Of a stretch of 64,000 nt of DNA, positions 1 through 7,970 are shown in pieces. Source of the stretch: Companilactobacillus alimentarius DSM 20249. Lineage in GTDB: Bacteria; Bacillota; Bacilli; Lactobacillales; Lactobacillaceae. The notes beneath the pieces are model-generated. The model worked only from the letters and a program-made list of their open reading frames with translations, did not search any database and was not told the DNA's origin. The first letter of the stretch is position 1. Each line of letters starts with the position of its first letter. The DNA is taken from assembly GCF_002849895.1 (NCBI RefSeq), contig NZ_CP018868.1, positions 4,059-68,058 on the forward strand, given 5' to 3'. The position numbers were made by a program, and so were the translations under genes.

Positions 1-604
1 GTAACTGCTTTTGCACCTTTTCTGGATAAGTAATATTTTGGTTTATCCAAGGAAAATGCCTCAAATCGTTCTTAAAAACTTGTCCCTTCTCTCTTGCATA
101 AACAGAGGTAAACTTTTCGCTATTATCATAGATCATGACCTTATCAGATTTAAAGGCCACTAATGGCAAATTATGTTTGGATTGCTGATAACGTTTCTTG
201 ATCGTTGCTACTGGAACACCGTGGCCACCTTTTTGTACCCGTTCGTTGACCCTTTGGATAGCTAAATTTTCATCTCGCAAAGCAACATATAATAAAGTCA
301 CTTCAAAGCCATTTTTGTGAGCTTTGTCAATCAAATTGAGTTGAGCTTTGCCTCTACCTGCCAGTGTTGTTTCTACGTGAATACTTTGCTGGTGATCTAA
401 AGCATAGTGTAGTTGTTTGATTTCTTCTTTCATGGCTTTTAAGTTGTCACTATCTTTATGCCAATCGCCACCCATTTGTCTTAAAAGTTCATCAGCGTTA
501 ATCCGTTTTGTTTTGTCAAACAAGATGGGAAATGTATCGTATAGCGTACTTTTTCCTGCTCCGTTAATACCAGCAACAATTATATATTGGGGTTTATCTA
601 TCAA
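1..604 (-). CDS. Zeta-toxin-like P-loop kinase, copy 1, 3' end cut by window edge
   Basis: This is the first part of the gene that is complete at 48782-49462, where it is described in full. The start codon is TTG at 604-602. It overlaps the TGA stop of the upstream gene (601-786) by four bases (TTGA), so the two are translationally coupled. The C-terminal 25 or so codons lie before base 1 and can be read in the other copy. Confidence 0.85.
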   Translation of the reverse strand, partial: MIDKPQYIIVAGINGAGKSTLYDTFPILFDKTKRINADELLRQMGGDWHKDSDNLKAMKEEIKQLHYALDHQQSIHVETTLAGRGKAQLNLIDKAHKNGFEVTLLYVALRDENLAIQRVNERVQKGGHGVPVATIKKRYQQSKHNLPLVAFKSDKVMIYDNSEKFTSVYAREKGQVFKNDLRHFPWINQNITYPEKVQKQL

Positions 605-786
605 CGGACAAAGTCCTTTCGCTTAATAACCTCATCTTGCCTTTTATCTAAAAAGTAGGTATATAAAGCGTCATATACTTTGCGCTTTTCTGGATCTGGC
701 TCATGTAATGACTTATCAAGTAAATCTTTTAAATCAGTTTCTTTGGCAATTTCAAAAAAGTCATTAATTGTGATTGTATCTTTCAT
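601..786 (-). CDS. Small acidic protein, probable antitoxin of the zeta-type toxin
   Basis: A 61-aa protein rich in Asp, Glu and Lys, predicted helical, with no membrane segment. It sits between an RHH-type antitoxin gene (833-1114) and the zeta-like kinase gene, with a 4-base stop/start overlap with the toxin. By position and size it matches the epsilon antitoxin of omega-epsilon-zeta modules, but I see no sequence signature that proves homology. I chose the ATG at 786 because a GGGAAG Shine-Dalgarno lies 10 bases upstream; ATG at 792 or GTG at 795 would add two or three residues but sit too close to it. The role is inferred from context. Confidence 0.7.
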   Translation of the reverse strand: MKDTITINDFFEIAKETDLKDLLDKSLHEPDPEKRKVYDALYTYFLDKRQDEVIKRKDFVR

Positions 787-832
787 GTTCATCACACTTC
801 CCAGTTATTAATTTATTTAATCTGATAAGCCA

Positions 833-1114
833 TTAGTCCTCATCTGGATCATTGAGCCAATCAGCGACTTCTTTAGCGTCTTTGAACTCTGTTACTGGTG
901 TCTCTTTGGTAGCCTTTAAAAGGCTTAAATTAGCTCTTTCGGCTTCGCTCAGGGCTGGTTTAAACGGTAATGCTGCGTCAGCTACGATCCGCTTATAAAA
1001 CATATTGATCGCGGTAGTTGGGTTTAGACCTAACTGGCTTAAAACGGCTTCGGTATTATCTGCCAATTCTTTGTCAATCTGGACTTGTACGCGTTTCTTT
1101 TCCTTAACTGCCAT
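833..1114 (-). CDS. RelB/DinJ-family ribbon-helix-helix antitoxin
   Basis: A 93-aa protein. The N-terminal half (about residues 7-50, with VQVQIDKELADNTEAVLSQL and PTTAINMFYKRI) fits the beta strand plus two helices of DinJ/RelB antitoxins, which bind operator DNA as dimers. The acidic C-terminus, ending in DPDED, is the part that usually wraps a toxin. No RelE/YafQ toxin follows; instead come the 61-aa gene and the zeta-like kinase, so this protein may act as the omega-like repressor of a three-gene module. A strong GGGGGG Shine-Dalgarno lies 8-9 bases before the ATG. The promoter 30 bases upstream carries inverted repeats suited to autoregulation. Confidence 0.85.
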   Translation of the reverse strand: MAVKEKKRVQVQIDKELADNTEAVLSQLGLNPTTAINMFYKRIVADAALPFKPALSEAERANLSLLKATKETPVTEFKDAKEVADWLNDPDED

Positions 1115-1145
1115 GATTTTCTCGCCCCCCTTTATTACTACTCAC

Positions 1146-1174
1146 ATTATACTAATCTTTGAGTACCATCTCAA
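1146..1174 (-). promoter_or_regulatory. Promoter and operator of the toxin-antitoxin operon
   Basis: Read on the minus strand: TTGAGA (1174-1169), a 17-base spacer, and TATAAT (1151-1146). A TACTCA/TGAGTA inverted repeat spans the -10, and a TTGAG/CTCAA repeat spans the -35. Overlap of operator and promoter is typical of loci repressed by an RHH antitoxin. Confidence 0.75.
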
Positions 1175-1227
1175 TTAGTCTGCTTCTTTAAAAGTTGTGA
1201 ATTTAAGTTTGCTGTCCTTTCCGCAAT

Positions 1228-1255
1228 GGCACTTATACAACGTTCCTAAAGTGCC
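1228..1255. repeat. Short inverted repeat between antitoxin promoter and repA end
   Basis: GGCACTT (1228-1234) pairs with AAGTGCC (1249-1255) around a 14-base loop. It has no following T-run on either strand, so it is not a classical terminator. It could end the repA message by another route or be a binding site. The rest of 1175-1340 shows nothing I recognise. Confidence 0.4.
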
Positions 1256-1340
1256 CGTAAGCGCATTTTAAAACTCGTTTAATATAATTATGCTCTATCT
1301 GTTTAAAACAGCTTAAATGGCCTTATATAGCTTTTTAGTT

Positions 1341-2419
1341 TTAAGCACGCTCATCGTTAGGGTGTTTGGCCGCATATTCTCTAGCCGCTTGTTTATTCCA
1401 CCAAACGCCAAATAGGTTTTGCATGGTGCCGTACAAGTAGTTTTCCACGTTCTTGATGTGCTTCTCATTGCTTCTAAGGGCGTTAAAGTAGCGTCTCAAG
1501 GCTTTAGTCATCAAAGGCTTCAGTTCCTCATCATCAAGTGGAATTATGACGCCAATGTCCTGATGATCCTTTTCAACTCGATATTTAGCATTCAAGATGA
1601 TACCAATAAACCGGCGCATTTGTTGCGGGGTACGGCACCAAAAACTAAGTAGTTGCACAGCTTCGGGTTCTAAGAAAACCGGTAAGCCACTGTCTTCATC
1701 AGTTAAGAAGTCATTAGCATGGGTCACCAAATCTCGGTTTTGGGTTTCTAGTTCTGCTGGTGAAAAATGGGCTGTGGAAAAGTCCAACTTTTGAGTATCT
1801 ATATTGTATCTATTAGTATCTAAATTATTAGTATAGTCTAGATCTTGTCTCTTTTTGAGAAGTCCGCTTGTACCAAGGGATTCAGACGTATCAGAAACGG
1901 TATCATGCGGGTTTCTCTTTTTGAGAAGTCCGCTTGTACCAAGGGGTTCAACGGTATCATGCGGGTTTCTCTTTTGAGAAGTCCGCTTGTACCAAGGGGT
2001 TCAGGCGATTTTAATGGCTCTCGCTTAATATAAACGTCTTTTGCTGTTACTTCCAAATCTGCCAAATATAATCTATTTGGTTCGTTTTTGCCTGATCTTG
2101 GATTAAACCCCATATGTTTTTGATACAAAAGGTTCGCGTCCATTAATTCGTGTTTAATCTTATTGATTTTATTATTTGACCAGTTTCGTAAATCTTTTAG
2201 TTCATTGTTTGTGTATATGAAATATACGTTGTTATTTTCGTCAACCCAATTATTGCTTAGTGAGTAACTTAGACGATCGCGTAACACCGAATAAAGTAAA
2301 ATGGCACTATCGCTAAGATCCTTATATTTTTCCCCTTGGAGTAAGATCTGCGGCAAAGCGTAAAACTTTACTTCATAGGCCCTTTTAGCATTTGTAAAGT
2401 TGAAGTTTGATTGATCCAT
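1341..2419 (-). CDS. repA: RepA replication initiator, copy 1 (frameshifted, probably by a read error)
   Basis: This is the same gene as the intact copy at 50199-51278 (described there), but one T is missing from a T-run at 1972-1975. That splits the reading frame inside the third internal repeat: residues 1 to about 150 read from 2419 downwards, and the C-terminal part resumes in another frame and ends at 1341. The other two repeats, and all three in the second copy, have five T at this place. A plasmid needs an intact initiator, so the missing base is almost certainly an error. The ATG at 2419 has an AAAGGGAG Shine-Dalgarno. Confidence 0.9.
1848..2003. repeat. Three iteron-like direct repeats inside repA (putative origin), copy 1
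   Basis: A 37-base unit with the core AGAAGTCCGCTTGTACCAAG occurs at 1848-1884, 1914-1950 and 1968-2003 (the last lacks one T). Units two and three also share the 17 bases before them, so the full period is 54 bases; units one and two are 66 bases apart. In protein each reads LGTSGLLK with flanks. In RepA_N plasmids the origin lies within the rep gene at such repeats, so this is the likely RepA binding site and oriV. Confidence 0.75.
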
Positions 2420-2516
2420 AATAAAAGCTCCCTTTCTTAACTGACACACGTCGTCTTAAAGAGAGTTGCTAAAACATCTGACTTGTTTTAAAATACAAAT
2501 CTGATATGCTTTAACT

Positions 2517-2604
2517 GAATTACAAAGCGAACATTGGACGTGATCGGCTTTGTAAATTCACCGGCATGTGTCTATTCTGGGTTGCCCATACGGCAACTTT
2601 TTTT
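2517..2604 (+). ncRNA. Probable antisense RNA (RNAI type) to the repA leader, copy 1
   Basis: On the plus strand a promoter-like pair is present: TTGTTT, 16 bases, then TATGCT at 2505-2510 with an extended TGA before it. The presumed 88-nt RNA folds into a first hairpin (TTACAAAGC at 2520-2528 with GCTTTGTAA at 2547-2555) and ends in a second, GTTGCC/GGCAAC (2581-2597), followed by seven T. It lies opposite the long repA leader between the repA promoter (about 2711-2739, minus) and its ATG at 2419. pSK41 is known to control rep with such an antisense RNA; the match here is by layout and structure, not by sequence search. Confidence 0.65.
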
Positions 2605-2710
2605 AATTTCTAACAACAAAAATGGACTAAATAGCATTGGTTAGCCACTTAGCCCATTGGATTCAATTTGTTTTTAACTATCCTTCACTTGTCCCATAGG
2701 ACTGGTTTGC

Positions 2711-2739
2711 GGTATAATTAACCTACAAATTAAGAACAA
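2711..2739 (-). promoter_or_regulatory. repA promoter
   Basis: Minus strand: TTGTTC (2739-2734), 17-base spacer, TATACC (2716-2711). It would give a repA leader of almost 290 nt that crosses the antisense RNA. Its -10 overlaps the -10 of the opposing plus-strand promoter (TATAAT, 2713-2718), so the two promoters probably compete. Confidence 0.6.
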
Positions 2740-2850
2740 TGTTCAGACGATTTTAACTTGGCGGTCTAAATCGTCTGAATCTAAGTAGCTCGCTATTAGC
2801 TACTTGCTAAACCTAAAATCCCCGATTCCTCGTGAATCGGGGATTTTTCT
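2725..2850 (+). ncRNA. Small structured RNA divergent from repA, three hairpins
   Basis: A plus-strand promoter, TTGTCC (2689-2694), 18 bases, TATAAT (2713-2718), should start an RNA near 2725. It contains a perfect 12-bp stem (TTCAGACGATTT with AAATCGTCTGAA, about 2744-2782), an 8-bp stem (AAGTAGCT with AGCTACTT, about 2784-2806), and a strong terminator (AATCCCCGATT with AATCGGGGATT, about 2818-2846) followed by T-rich sequence. No open frame of note lies in it. The terminator is nearly symmetrical and can also end the partition operon coming from the right. Function unknown; it could be a copy-control or incompatibility RNA. Confidence 0.6.
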
Positions 2851-2963
2851 GTTTAGCTTGATCTATTTATTCGGTTGTTAAATTAATCTTAGTCTAGCAT
2901 AGCGCTTACCTACAGGCAACCGTATTTGGTTTAGTGCACTTTACTAGTTTTTACCTAATCACA

Positions 2964-3008
2964 AATTAATCAAGCGAACAAATTGCGTATTTACTTGTTT
3001 GATTAATT
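2964..3008. repeat. AT-rich inverted repeat next to the partition genes
   Basis: AATTAATCAA (2964-2973) is repeated inverted at 2999-3008, with a partly symmetrical 25-base middle. It lies just after the small partition gene, and a similar AT-rich stretch (about 4126-4175) lies before parA. One or both could be the centromere (parS) bound by the small partner. This is inference from position only. Confidence 0.35.
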
Positions 3009-3025
3009 ATTTATTTATTTAACTG

Positions 3026-3274
3026 CTAAATTGCATCTATGATTGAAGCTAAGAATTCTGAACGATTTTTAAATCCGTTTTTTCGGGCAGCCGTATCCAT
3101 TTTTTTAAGTTGACTTTCAGTAATTGAGAAGGTCACAGATCGCTTACGCTCTACTTCCTTTCGGCTGATATTTTTCAAAAATGCGACTGCATCTTTCTTG
3201 TTGTCTTTCAATGTAGTTTCGTAACTTTCTCTCATTTCTTCGTCTTTTTTATGGTTGAATGAATCTAAACTCAT
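3026..3274 (-). CDS. Small partition partner (ParB-like, RHH type)
   Basis: An 82-aa basic protein. The C-terminal half (about residues 45-82, VTFSITESQLKKMDTAARKN then GFKNRSEFLASIIDAI) has the beta-helix-helix pattern of ribbon-helix-helix DNA-binding proteins; the N-terminal half is charged and probably contacts ParA. It starts 13 bases after the parA stop and has an AAGGAGAG ribosome site. Small RHH partners of this size are usual for type Ib partition systems, where they bind the centromere and repress the operon. No other ParB is present. Confidence 0.75.
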   Translation of the reverse strand: MSLDSFNHKKDEEMRESYETTLKDNKKDAVAFLKNISRKEVERKRSVTFSITESQLKKMDTAARKNGFKNRSEFLASIIDAI

Positions 3275-3287
3275 AATCTAACTCTCC

Positions 3288-4094
3288 TTACTTGGTTTTA
3301 TTTGCTAATTCTTGAAAAAGATGATCGGCGTGTTCTATGAACTTTTGATTTTGCTTTAAAATGGATTCATCATGATTGGCTAATTCAAATATTGAAGCGT
3401 GCCTTGCAGTAGCTTTATTAAAGAGCTCTCTTTCAGGAATTATAGTTGCGACTGTTTCATCGCCTTCTATGTGTTTTAGCAAATCGCGAGACATGCTTGT
3501 ATTATGTCTAATCATATTACCGATAAAGAAAAGCTTTGCGTCAACGTAAGTTTCGCCAGTTCGATAGTCAAAAAGTGATTTTCTGAATTTTTCGAGTCGT
3601 GTTTCTAGGTCAAACTTGGCATTGTAGCCATGTTCACTGGGTGTAATGGGACTAAGCAGGTAATTACTGATAGCAATAGCGTTTTTAGTGATGGTGCTAA
3701 AATCTGGGTGCGTATCAATTAAGATATAGTCATAGTCGGTTAAGCTTAATGAATCGGAGTTGTTTTTAAACCACATGAACAACATCATTTCTTTGTTACT
3801 GTTATTTTCTAGATAACTTCCTAAAACATCTAGGTCTATAAAACCGGCTATTAAATCTAGATTCGGTCCGACACTGTCAATTTTTACTTTTTGAGCATTG
3901 TCATTTTCTTTAAACGCTTCAGCGATGGTATTGTTTCGTCGTGTTTTTTCAAAAACGGTTGTTAAATTGCACTGATGGTCTAAATCTATTAATAGAACCT
4001 TCTTACCATGTTTGGCTAACCAATCACCATAATTTAAAGTCAAGGTTGTTTTACCAACACCACCCTTGATAGCAGTAAAAGTAATAATCTTCAT
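3288..4094 (-). CDS. parA: ParA-family partition ATPase
   Basis: A 268-aa protein with the deviant Walker A motif KGGVGKTT at residues 10-17, the switch region near DLDHQCN (about 37-43) and Walker B DYDYILIDTHPD near residue 118. It belongs to the MinD/ParA/Soj group that positions plasmids on the nucleoid. The start at 4094 is chosen because GGAGGT lies seven to eight bases upstream; an in-frame codon at 4151 would add 19 residues that overlap the promoter. Its partner gene follows after 13 bases. Nothing suggests damage. Confidence 0.92.
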   Translation of the reverse strand: MKIITFTAIKGGVGKTTLTLNYGDWLAKHGKKVLLIDLDHQCNLTTVFEKTRRNNTIAEAFKENDNAQKVKIDSVGPNLDLIAGFIDLDVLGSYLENNSNKEMMLFMWFKNNSDSLSLTDYDYILIDTHPDFSTITKNAIAISNYLLSPITPSEHGYNAKFDLETRLEKFRKSLFDYRTGETYVDAKLFFIGNMIRHNTSMSRDLLKHIEGDETVATIIPERELFNKATARHASIFELANHDESILKQNQKFIEHADHLFQELANKTK

Positions 4095-4119
4095 CTTGAT
4101 ACCTCCTTCATCTAGCTTA

Positions 4120-4125
4120 ATTATA
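4120..4125 (-). promoter_or_regulatory. -10 element of the partition operon
   Basis: Minus strand TATAAT with an upstream TGA (extended -10) about 25 bases before the parA start. No good -35 is visible in the AT-rich sequence to its right, which instead holds repeated TTTGTTTATTTATT-like runs that may be part of the centromere. Confidence 0.5.
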
Positions 4126-4190
4126 TCATTAGTAGACAAATAAATAAACAAACAATTTATTAAATAATTAAGCTGACAATTAACTCATTT

Positions 4191-4784
4191 TTAAAGCTCA
4201 TTTTTAAAGATTCTATATTTTTTGCGATATCTGATAAAGGTCGTCCGTTTAATCCCTGTATTACGGGCAACATCTACATCACTCATGCCTGCCTGATAAA
4301 GTTTAAAAGCATGTTGCAAGCGGGGATCGTCTTGGGTGTATTGGGGTTTGCGTCCATGATATTTGCCCTGCTGCTTGGCCAGAGAAATCCCTTGTTGTTG
4401 ACGCTCAATGATCCGCTTACGCTCACTTTCAGCCTGGTACTTATACAGTTCAATAATGAGATTGGTCATGAGTTGACGTAAATTGGGGTCAGCAATCCCC
4501 GTCATGGACGGTAAATTCAACACATCTAGGGTGGCACCCTTATTTTGAATGGAGTTCATGATCTGAGTTAAATCCTGGTTGTTTCTGCCTAAGCGATCTA
4601 GTTCAGTGACCAGGACAATATCACCCTCACGAATATAGGCCAGCATTTTTTGCAGTTCTGGCCGATTAGTGTTAGCCCCACTTAATTTATCCGTAAATAA
4701 TTTATCAACGTCTTTTAAAGCCGCTAACTGTCGATCTAAATGTTGCTCCTTGGAACTCACACGCGCATAACCGATTTTAGCCAT
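4191..4784 (-). CDS. Serine recombinase of the resolvase/invertase family
   Basis: A 197-aa protein of typical length. The catalytic domain starts with IGYARVSSKEQ; Ser10 is the expected nucleophile, and the conserved VTELDRLGRN and RQLMTNLIIELYKYQAESER segments follow. The C-terminal 45 residues form a Hin-type helix-turn-helix (AFKLYQAGMSDVDVARNTGI). On plasmids such enzymes resolve dimers or act on mobile elements. Tandem TATAGCA-containing stretches upstream (about 4834-4870) could be part of its recombination site, and the TATACT at about 4832-4837 (minus) is a likely -10. Shine-Dalgarno GGAGA precedes the ATG by nine bases. Confidence 0.9.
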   Translation of the reverse strand: MAKIGYARVSSKEQHLDRQLAALKDVDKLFTDKLSGANTNRPELQKMLAYIREGDIVLVTELDRLGRNNQDLTQIMNSIQNKGATLDVLNLPSMTGIADPNLRQLMTNLIIELYKYQAESERKRIIERQQQGISLAKQQGKYHGRKPQYTQDDPRLQHAFKLYQAGMSDVDVARNTGIKRTTFIRYRKKYRIFKNEL

Positions 4785-5205
4785 TTCCAGTTCTCCTTTT
4801 GGACAGTTCTAATGAACATTTGTAATTCCTAGTATAGCACAGAATCAAAAAAGGCCACTAGGGTATAGCAGAGCGGACCACTTGAAACTTCTAACTCCAC
4901 TAAAATCCGAGAAATGACCAAGAAAAATGACAACTCTTCGAATATTGTTACTTCAAATTAAAATCAAAAATGATTACCTTAAAAATTGAGGTTTTTTAAT
5001 TAAAATAATATTATTTTATGCTGTGTTATCCGCAATTCTAAATCTGGATCATAGTGATATTTGATAGCTTTGTAGCAGTATGTAAATAAAATTATTATTC
5101 TGATAAAGGCAAGCAACGATTGACAATTCTGAGCGTTATTTTTCGAATCATGGCGTTTTTATATTACAATGATCCTAGAAAAAGTAAAGTTATGGAGGCG
5201 ATTAG
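4785..5205. other. Intergenic region between recombinase and oxidoreductase
   Basis: 421 bases without a gene. The left part holds the recombinase promoter and two partial direct repeats around GTATAGCA (about 4832 and 4864) that may form a res-like site. The middle (about 4900-5090) is AT-rich with no clear element. The right end holds the oxidoreductase promoter. Confidence 0.6.
5120..5148 (+). promoter_or_regulatory. Probable promoter of the oxidoreductase gene
   Basis: TTGACA (5120-5125), 17 bases, TCGAAT (5143-5148). The -35 is perfect and the -10 is weak. A TATATT at about 5160-5165 is an alternative -10 without a good -35. Confidence 0.5.
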
Positions 5206-6411
5206 ATGAGTGATTTGGATCAGACAAACAGCTATCGATACGTCATTGTTGGTGGCGGAGTGGTTGCTGGCTATGCCGTCAAGGGAATTCGACAGGAAGA
5301 TTCAGAGGGTGAGATCTTAATTATTTCGCAAGAGGCGGATGTCCCATATGAACGACCGGCACTGAGTAAAAAACTATGGCTAGATGATGAATTTACTGAA
5401 GAGAACATTCAGATTGGTGCTGAAAATTATCCCAATGTGACTTTTAAGTTCAAGACAACGGTTACGGCTATTAATCGGCAAGATAAGGTCATTACATTGG
5501 ACGATAGTGAGCAAATCAAGTATGAACAGCTATTGCTAGCAACTGGCGGAGAACCTAGACAAATCCAGGGACCTTCTGATCCACATGTGCTAGTCTTTAG
5601 ACAGTGGTCAGATTATCGCAAGTTACGTAAATTTAGTGGTCCGAACAAGCGAGTTGTGATCATTGGTGGTGGATATGTTGGTACAGAGCTCGCATCGTCA
5701 CTGACCCAAAATGAGACTGAAGTTACGATGATTTTTCCAGAAAAAGCGCTGGGTGAGGGTAAATTTCCTGAGCCTATTCGGACTGAGTATGAAGCCACGT
5801 TCAAACGCAATGGTGTCACACTGATGAGTGGTCAGTTTGTCCAATCATATCAACGCCAAGGTGACCACTTGACTCTATTGACAAAGGATGGTACGGTGAT
5901 CGCAGCCGATACGATCATTGTTGGGTTAGGCGTTACGCCGCGGATTAGTTTAGCTGAAGACAGTTGTTTGGATTTAGCTGATGGTGGTGTGAAAGTTAAT
6001 GAGTATCTCAATACTAGTGACCCAGCCATCTGGTCTGCTGGAGATATTGCCTCTTATCCAGATCACATCTTGGGTCGGCAACGGATTGAGCACGTGGACC
6101 ATGCCCGACTTTCTGGTGAATTAGTTGGCCGTAATATGGCAGGTGCTCACATGAGCTATCAGCATACCCCATACTTCTATTCCATGATTTTTTATATTTC
6201 CTGGCAAGCAATCGGTAATATTGATCCTAAATTGCAATTGATTTTTGATCGGCGAACGCATGGATCGCTTGTCTATTTCATAGATACCGATAAGTTAGTT
6301 GGTGTTTTAGTTTGGAATGTTAAGGTGAATCTTGATGATGTTCGCGCATTGCTTGCGAACGCTCCAGCTACAGATGATCTGGTGGGCTCCATTCGAGAGA
6401 AGAAAGCTTAG
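5206..6411 (+). CDS. FAD/NAD(P)-dependent disulfide- or ferredoxin-reductase-like oxidoreductase
   Basis: A 401-aa flavoprotein of the two-dinucleotide-binding-fold type. The FAD site is at residues 12-22 (YVIVGGGVVAG), the NAD(P) site near 148-158 (VVIIGGGYVGTELASS), and the GD motif near 280 (WSAGDIAS). The redox-active CxxxxC of disulfide reductases is absent near the N-terminus, so it resembles ferredoxin/rubredoxin or AIF-like reductases more than glutathione reductase. The electron acceptor cannot be told from sequence. Start: GGAGG ten bases before ATG. It stands alone between the plasmid backbone and the first IS and is probably cargo. Confidence 0.88.
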   Translation: MSDLDQTNSYRYVIVGGGVVAGYAVKGIRQEDSEGEILIISQEADVPYERPALSKKLWLDDEFTEENIQIGAENYPNVTFKFKTTVTAINRQDKVITLDDSEQIKYEQLLLATGGEPRQIQGPSDPHVLVFRQWSDYRKLRKFSGPNKRVVIIGGGYVGTELASSLTQNETEVTMIFPEKALGEGKFPEPIRTEYEATFKRNGVTLMSGQFVQSYQRQGDHLTLLTKDGTVIAADTIIVGLGVTPRISLAEDSCLDLADGGVKVNEYLNTSDPAIWSAGDIASYPDHILGRQRIEHVDHARLSGELVGRNMAGAHMSYQHTPYFYSMIFYISWQAIGNIDPKLQLIFDRRTHGSLVYFIDTDKLVGVLVWNVKVNLDDVRALLANAPATDDLVGSIREKKA

Positions 6412-6536
6412 TATCTGGATGAGATATCGGTGAATCATTGCGTCATCACTAATGTACTTTAGAACAAAATGGCCATCATTAACGATGGCTCAGTAGCAAA
6501 TAAAAACTAGCCTTGAGTCATTTTAAAGTGCATGAA

Positions 6537-6625
6537 GTGCAACACAAAAGTTAGACAAAATTGAATATTTTTAAACTGCTAAGGCATGTTCCCTGTATTC
6601 GCAGGGAGTCATGCCTTTTGTTTTC
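6537..6625 (-). pseudogene. 3' remnant of an IS3-family element, cut by ISL3
   Basis: Minus-strand codons 6625-6571 read KTKGMTPCEYREHALAV and stop, which is the usual C-terminus of an IS3-family OrfB integrase. About 35 bases after the stop the sequence AACACAAAAGTTAGAC looks like the IS terminal repeat. The rest of the element is missing because the ISL3 end begins at 6626. Confidence 0.75.
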
Positions 6626-6662
6626 GGCTGTTCGTCAAATCAAGTTGATGGCGGTTCAAGTT

Positions 6663-6692
6663 AACAGTTAGACCATAAATGGTCTAGCTGTT
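6663..6692 (+). terminator. Hairpin with T-run at the end of the ISL3 transposase gene
   Basis: AACAGTTAGACCAT (6663-6676), two bases, then ATGGTCTAGCTGTT (6679-6692) and T-rich sequence. The T-run favours the plus strand, so it would block outside transcription from entering the transposase gene. The second ISL3 element has a matching hairpin at 13986-14007. Confidence 0.65.
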
Positions 6693-6695
6693 TTT

Positions 6696-7970
6696 TTATT
6701 TGGCTGATGAGCTTGCTCGAAGCCAAAACATTTGAATATTTATACATTCAGTAAAGTTGTTCCAACTACGATATCCATAGGCACTACTTTTTATCTTTTT
6801 TGTTCTTCCAATGATTCCCTCTAAAAATCCGTTGGAATATTTAAGCTTCAGTGCATTTAATACTTGTTTACGATATTTTCTTAATGATGTCATTGTTTGA
6901 TCCATAGCGGTATTGAGTGGATGATAATTGAGTAGTATCTGATTCATTGTATCAGTATCGCCTGTTCTAATAGCCTTTAAAATATCTTGATATACTTCGT
7001 AGGACTTGGCGAAACCTTCGTCCAAATCTAAACACTTTGTGATTAAATTTAGATCCGTTTCATAATAACCAACACTGTACTGATACTTAGGGTTTATCTT
7101 TTCGATGGAATCGAATGATTCCAAGAATTTTTTCCAATCTCTCTTCATGAACAAGTATTCTTTATTTCTTTTAGGCATTCGTTTCATTACCTGTATTCTA
7201 GTTGAATTGAGAGAACGATTCATCATCTGAACGATATGAAATCTATCAACAACGACTTTGGCCTTTGGAAACAACTTTGGTACTAAATTAATGTATCCGG
7301 CATTTAAATCCAAAGAAATAGTTTTTACCTGTCTTCTGACTTTCAAAGGAAATCGACTGAAGTATTTACTGATTTGATATGAAGTTCTTCTGGGCAAGAT
7401 ATCACCCGTACGATGATTATCGCTATCTAACCAAATAAAGCTCATTTTGTCAGTAGACATAAATTCATCAAATGCCATGTGCTTAGGAAGATGTTCAGGA
7501 AGTGATTTCTTGTGCATCTTGGCTTCTTCATCGATGATACGTTGAACGGTCTTATCGGAGACGTTAAAACGTCTGCCGATATCCTTCAATGATGTATTAA
7601 AAGCAGTTTCTGATAAGATCATTTGTCTAACAGGTTGTGCGATTTGACAATATTCCCAAACATAACTAGTTTTGGCTACAAAGATAGAGTTACAAGATTT
7701 ACATTTATACTTTTGACGTTTCAGACTTATATACGTTGGACGTAATGATAATGATGGAACGACTATCATATTTTTATTAAATCCATTCTTAACTAAGTGG
7801 CCTGCAAGGCCACAGTTAAGACAACGGTCAATCTGTTTAGTTAGCATTGCAAAATAGACTAAGGACTTGATGCCATTAACTAACATAAATTTTGGGTCTT
7901 CAGTAAAGATAATATTCTCATCTTTCATTTCAAGAGCGTTTCGTATAGACTTATTACTTAGGGACATCAT
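6696..7970 (-). CDS. ISL3-family transposase
   Basis: A 424-aa protein with the ISL3 plan: an N-terminal zinc-binding segment with two CxxC pairs (CLNCGL near 52 and CKSCNS near 93), a helix-turn-helix near 130-160 (DIGRRFNVSDKTVQ), and a DDE transposase domain with DRFHIVQ near 242 and a C-terminal SNGFLEG segment that carries the last acidic residue. Full length for the family and apparently intact. An AAAGGAAT-type ribosome site lies before the ATG. A different ISL3 relative lies at 12731-13981. Confidence 0.93.
   Translation of the reverse strand: MMSLSNKSIRNALEMKDENIIFTEDPKFMLVNGIKSLVYFAMLTKQIDRCLNCGLAGHLVKNGFNKNMIVVPSLSLRPTYISLKRQKYKCKSCNSIFVAKTSYVWEYCQIAQPVRQMILSETAFNTSLKDIGRRFNVSDKTVQRIIDEEAKMHKKSLPEHLPKHMAFDEFMSTDKMSFIWLDSDNHRTGDILPRRTSYQISKYFSRFPLKVRRQVKTISLDLNAGYINLVPKLFPKAKVVVDRFHIVQMMNRSLNSTRIQVMKRMPKRNKEYLFMKRDWKKFLESFDSIEKINPKYQYSVGYYETDLNLITKCLDLDEGFAKSYEVYQDILKAIRTGDTDTMNQILLNYHPLNTAMDQTMTSLRKYRKQVLNALKLKYSNGFLEGIIGRTKKIKSSAYGYRSWNNFTECINIQMFWLRASSSAK

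Noticed and set aside
5613..6211. Minus-strand open frames inside the oxidoreductase gene
   Set aside because: Coding on the other strand explains them; no ribosome sites and no recognisable protein.
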